Assembly: GCA_032622095.1 (NCBI GenBank) | Contig: CP136064.1 | Coordinates: forward strand, 249,707,827-249,771,826 | Length of the DNA stretch: 64,000 nucleotides | Direction of reading: 5' to 3' | Source: Siphonodentalium dalli | Taxonomy: Eukaryota > Mollusca > Scaphopoda > Gadilida > Siphonodentaliidae | Shown: piece by piece, positions 62,123-64,000 of the stretch | Layout of the letters: each line of letters starts with the position of its first letter | Numbering within the stretch: position 1 is the stretch's first letter | The notes under the pieces: model-generated | What the model was told of the DNA's origin: nothing | The model's database searches: none | What the model saw: the letters and a program-made list of their open reading frames with translations, nothing else | Program-made: the position numbers and the translations under genes

Positions 62123-62230
62123 ATCTGTTTCCGGTCCATCCAGTGTAGCAATTGCAGGTGTAGTTTCCCATACCGTTATCATAACAAGAGCCGTGATATC
62201 CACAAGGGTTATACACGCATGGTGACGTGT
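62123..62230 (-). CDS. EGF exon 14 (hybrid A')
   Basis: Same as EGF exon 5. Intron of 1,364 bp to microexon 14. Confidence 0.8.
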
Positions 62231-62606
62231 CTGTTGAAAACAAGGAACCCGGCTTTAAAGTGTGGTTAGTAGATCACAATCTGTACAAGCCTTAATGTTC
62301 TTAATAATTCGAATATTAATGTGTTATTGGAAATGTGTGACATTATTGCCATGCGTTTGCTGAATTTGAAGTTCGCCATCAACAGTGATTATTGATATTT
62401 AGACGAAAAAGAGTTATGATTCGAAAACAATACATCAAACAATATACCAATAAAGGAAGACGTACCTAATAAGATACACATATAGCTAAAGACTCAGAAA
62501 CGCAAACACAACATTGTAGTAATCGTTTCCGCTAAAGTAAATGCAATTTCCAACTTTTATTTTGTTCGGTAGGGAACAGTGATTGCATGTAGGAAATGAT
62601 ACTCAC

Positions 62607-62624
62607 AGTTGTTCGTTTGGTTAC
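62607..62624 (-). CDS. Microexon 15 (18 nt)
   Basis: Upstream of EGF exon 14; completes C6 of EGF 15. Confidence 0.65.
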
Positions 62625-63348
62625 CTGCAATGTTAGATTGATAGCAAGTGAGTGGTCATCTATGAGTCTGTTGGTGATGTGGACTCATCATATACATTGG
62701 TGAAATAAGTAACTAGGCATTATCTCACATGATACTTTAGCGCCCAGTGTGGATGGGTTGATGTATACTATAAATTGATATCCAACTACTGAGGAATCTT
62801 AAAACATTATATTAGGAGATTCATGCTGCTGAAAATTAATAGAGTATGGTTAGTGTTAATGCCTAAAACGAGACGCATGACTATAATATAATATTCTTCA
62901 CAAAAGCTGTAAGGTCTAAATTCAAAGTGCACAACGAGAACGGAACATACATGTATAACTACCTATAACGGGACATAACCACATTCACGTGATTACATGG
63001 TGTGTATTGTGATTTCAATCACACCATTATCACGAACTATACATATAAATTTTCTTACATGGACGATTTGGTTGAGAATTGGTAATTTTTACTTTTGAGT
63101 ACTTCTGTGATTATCAGCTGACGATATATGGTTATCAGAGTTACATCAATGCTCACAATACATATGATGATTAATTGTTTATTTTAATTTACCTTGCACA
63201 CAGCTTATCTGGGGATGCTTCAGTTTGCCGCAAATCAATCGTTTTCAAAACGGTAAAATGTTGATTCCATTATAAACCAGGTTGACGATTTATTTAACAA
63301 AATGACTTGTATTTTCGCAATATATAAATATATACTCGCCATATTCAC

Positions 63349-63456
63349 AGCTGTGTCCTGTCCATCCAGTGTAGCAATTGCAGGTGTAGTTTCCCATACC
63401 GTTATCATAACAAGAGCCGTGATATCCACAAGGGTTATACACGCATGGTGACGTGT
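63349..63456 (-). CDS. EGF exon 15 (type B)
   Basis: The most 5' EGF exon in the window. Type B. Intron of 724 bp to microexon 15. Confidence 0.8.
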
Positions 63457-63832
63457 CTGTTGAAAACAAGGAACCCGTCTTTAAAGTGTGGTTAGTAGAT
63501 CACAATCTGTACAAGTCTTAATGTTCTTAATAATTCGAATATTAATGTGTTATTGGAAATGTGTGACATCCTTGCCATGCGTTTGCTGAATTTGAAGTTC
63601 GCCATCAACAGTGATTATTGATATTTAGACGAAAAAGAGTTATGATTCGAAAACAATACATCAAACAATATACCAATAAAGGAAGACGTACCTAATAAGA
63701 TACACATATAGCTAAAGACTCAGAAACGCAAACAAAACATTGTAGTAATCGTTTCCGCTAAAGTAAATGCAATTTCCAACATTTATTTTGTTCGGTAGGG
63801 AACAGTGATTGCATGTAGGAAATGATACTCAC

Positions 63833-63850
63833 AGTTGTTCGTTTGGTTAC
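63833..63850 (-). CDS. Microexon 16 (18 nt)
   Basis: Most 5' coding piece in the window. It would complete C6 of an EGF exon lying beyond the right edge, so the array continues there. Confidence 0.6.
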
Positions 63851-64000
63851 CTGCAATGGTAGATTGATAGCAAGTGAGTGGTCATCTATGAGTCTGTTGG
63901 TGATGTGGACTCATCGTATAAATTGGTGAAATAAGTAACTAGGCATTATCTCACATGATGGTTTAGCGCCCCGTGTGGATGGGTTGGTGTATACTATAAA

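Larger units (their letters stand above)
36606..64000 (-). other. Gene model: EGF-repeat, mucin-stalked, anchored surface protein (3' part)
   Basis: Inferred from splice signals, phase and domain logic. Order on the minus strand: sixteen 18-nt microexons alternating with fifteen EGF exons (63,850 down to 39,613), then the terminal mucin exon (37,249-36,825) and AATAAA. Every internal junction is phase 1 with GT donors and AG acceptors. The spliced product alternates an EGF domain with a linker CNQTNNY. Per 42-43-residue repeat it shows three N-x-T sequons, a C2-x4-S-C3 O-fucose site and a C5-x2-G-W-T-G-x2-C6 O-GlcNAc site. There is no calcium-binding EGF consensus. About 780 residues are encoded here. 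Start codon, signal peptide and promoter lie beyond the right edge. The family is not recognised beyond this architecture; adhesion or self/non-self recognition is only a guess. Confidence 0.6.
38991..64000. repeat. Higher-order tandem array of EGF units
   Basis: Unit lengths, measured between the poly-G tracts that mark each unit: 3,162, 3,163, 3,166, 3,092, 3,091, 2,365 and 3,092 bp, with partial units at both ends. Each full unit is itself a dimer: an A half (starting near the sequence at 40,649) and a B half (near 41,867), each with one EGF exon and one microexon, are diverged copies of a ~1.2-kb monomer; the A half carries the extra poly-G segment. Units in the right half are almost identical. 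Introns are as conserved as exons, which points to recent amplification and homogenisation. The array runs off the right edge. Confidence 0.95.
61241..64000 (-). repeat. Array unit 9 (cut by the window edge)
   Basis: EGF exons 14 and 15 and two microexons. The unit continues beyond the window. Confidence 0.9.

Noticed and set aside
1-64000. rRNA genes, canonical tRNA genes, bacterial operons, phage or integrated virus
   Set aside because: No matching motifs were seen on either strand; reverse transcriptases are all of the non-LTR type.

Overview
This is animal genomic DNA. It is AT-rich and crowded with transposon fragments, and its recognisable coding exons are short and bounded by GT-AG splice signals. 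The mix of non-LTR reverse-transcriptase fragments, Helitrons, TTAA-type and hAT MITEs, a tRNA-derived SINE and Notch-like EGF exons fits a marine invertebrate. A mollusc or other lophotrochozoan is possible, but the sequence does not settle the phylum. No prokaryotic or organellar features were seen.

Positions 1-36,600 look like transposon-rich flanking DNA. They hold four broken LINE fragments (about 1,163, 3,930, 7,240-8,575 and 11,245-11,860), two related families of TTAA-flanked MITEs, two Helitrons (15,995-18,680 and 29,900-30,806), a 584-bp hAT-type MITE with an 8-bp target duplication, a Harbinger-like MITE, a pogo/mariner-like MITE, a SINE, many fold-back hairpins, a 345-bp tandem repeat and a 1.24-kb direct segmental duplication. 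I could not support any intact host gene in this part.

Positions 36,606-64,000, read on the minus strand, hold the 3' part of one large gene. The 5' end lies beyond the right edge of the window. The gene is a higher-order tandem repeat: 3.09-3.17-kb units, each holding two EGF cassettes. Every cassette is an 18-nt phase-1 microexon plus a 108- or 111-nt phase-1 EGF exon. The EGF exon stops one base into the codon of its sixth cysteine, and the next microexon supplies the other two bases. I count 15 EGF exons and 16 microexons. The last microexon splices in phase to a terminal exon (36,825-37,249) encoding a Thr/Ser-rich mucin-like stalk and a hydrophobic, GPI-signal-like C terminus, with AATAAA about 210 bp downstream. 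The predicted product, roughly 780 residues of it in this window, is a surface protein: EGF(15 or more)-mucin stalk-membrane anchor.

The array records its own history. There are two exon types (A and B), a hybrid A' type made by gene conversion, a unit that lost one cassette by unequal crossing-over (55,784-58,148), a clean MITE insertion in the same unit, a chimeric unit (46,435-49,600), and a left edge fused to a LINE fragment. All cassettes are symmetric phase 1-1, so every gain or loss keeps the reading frame.
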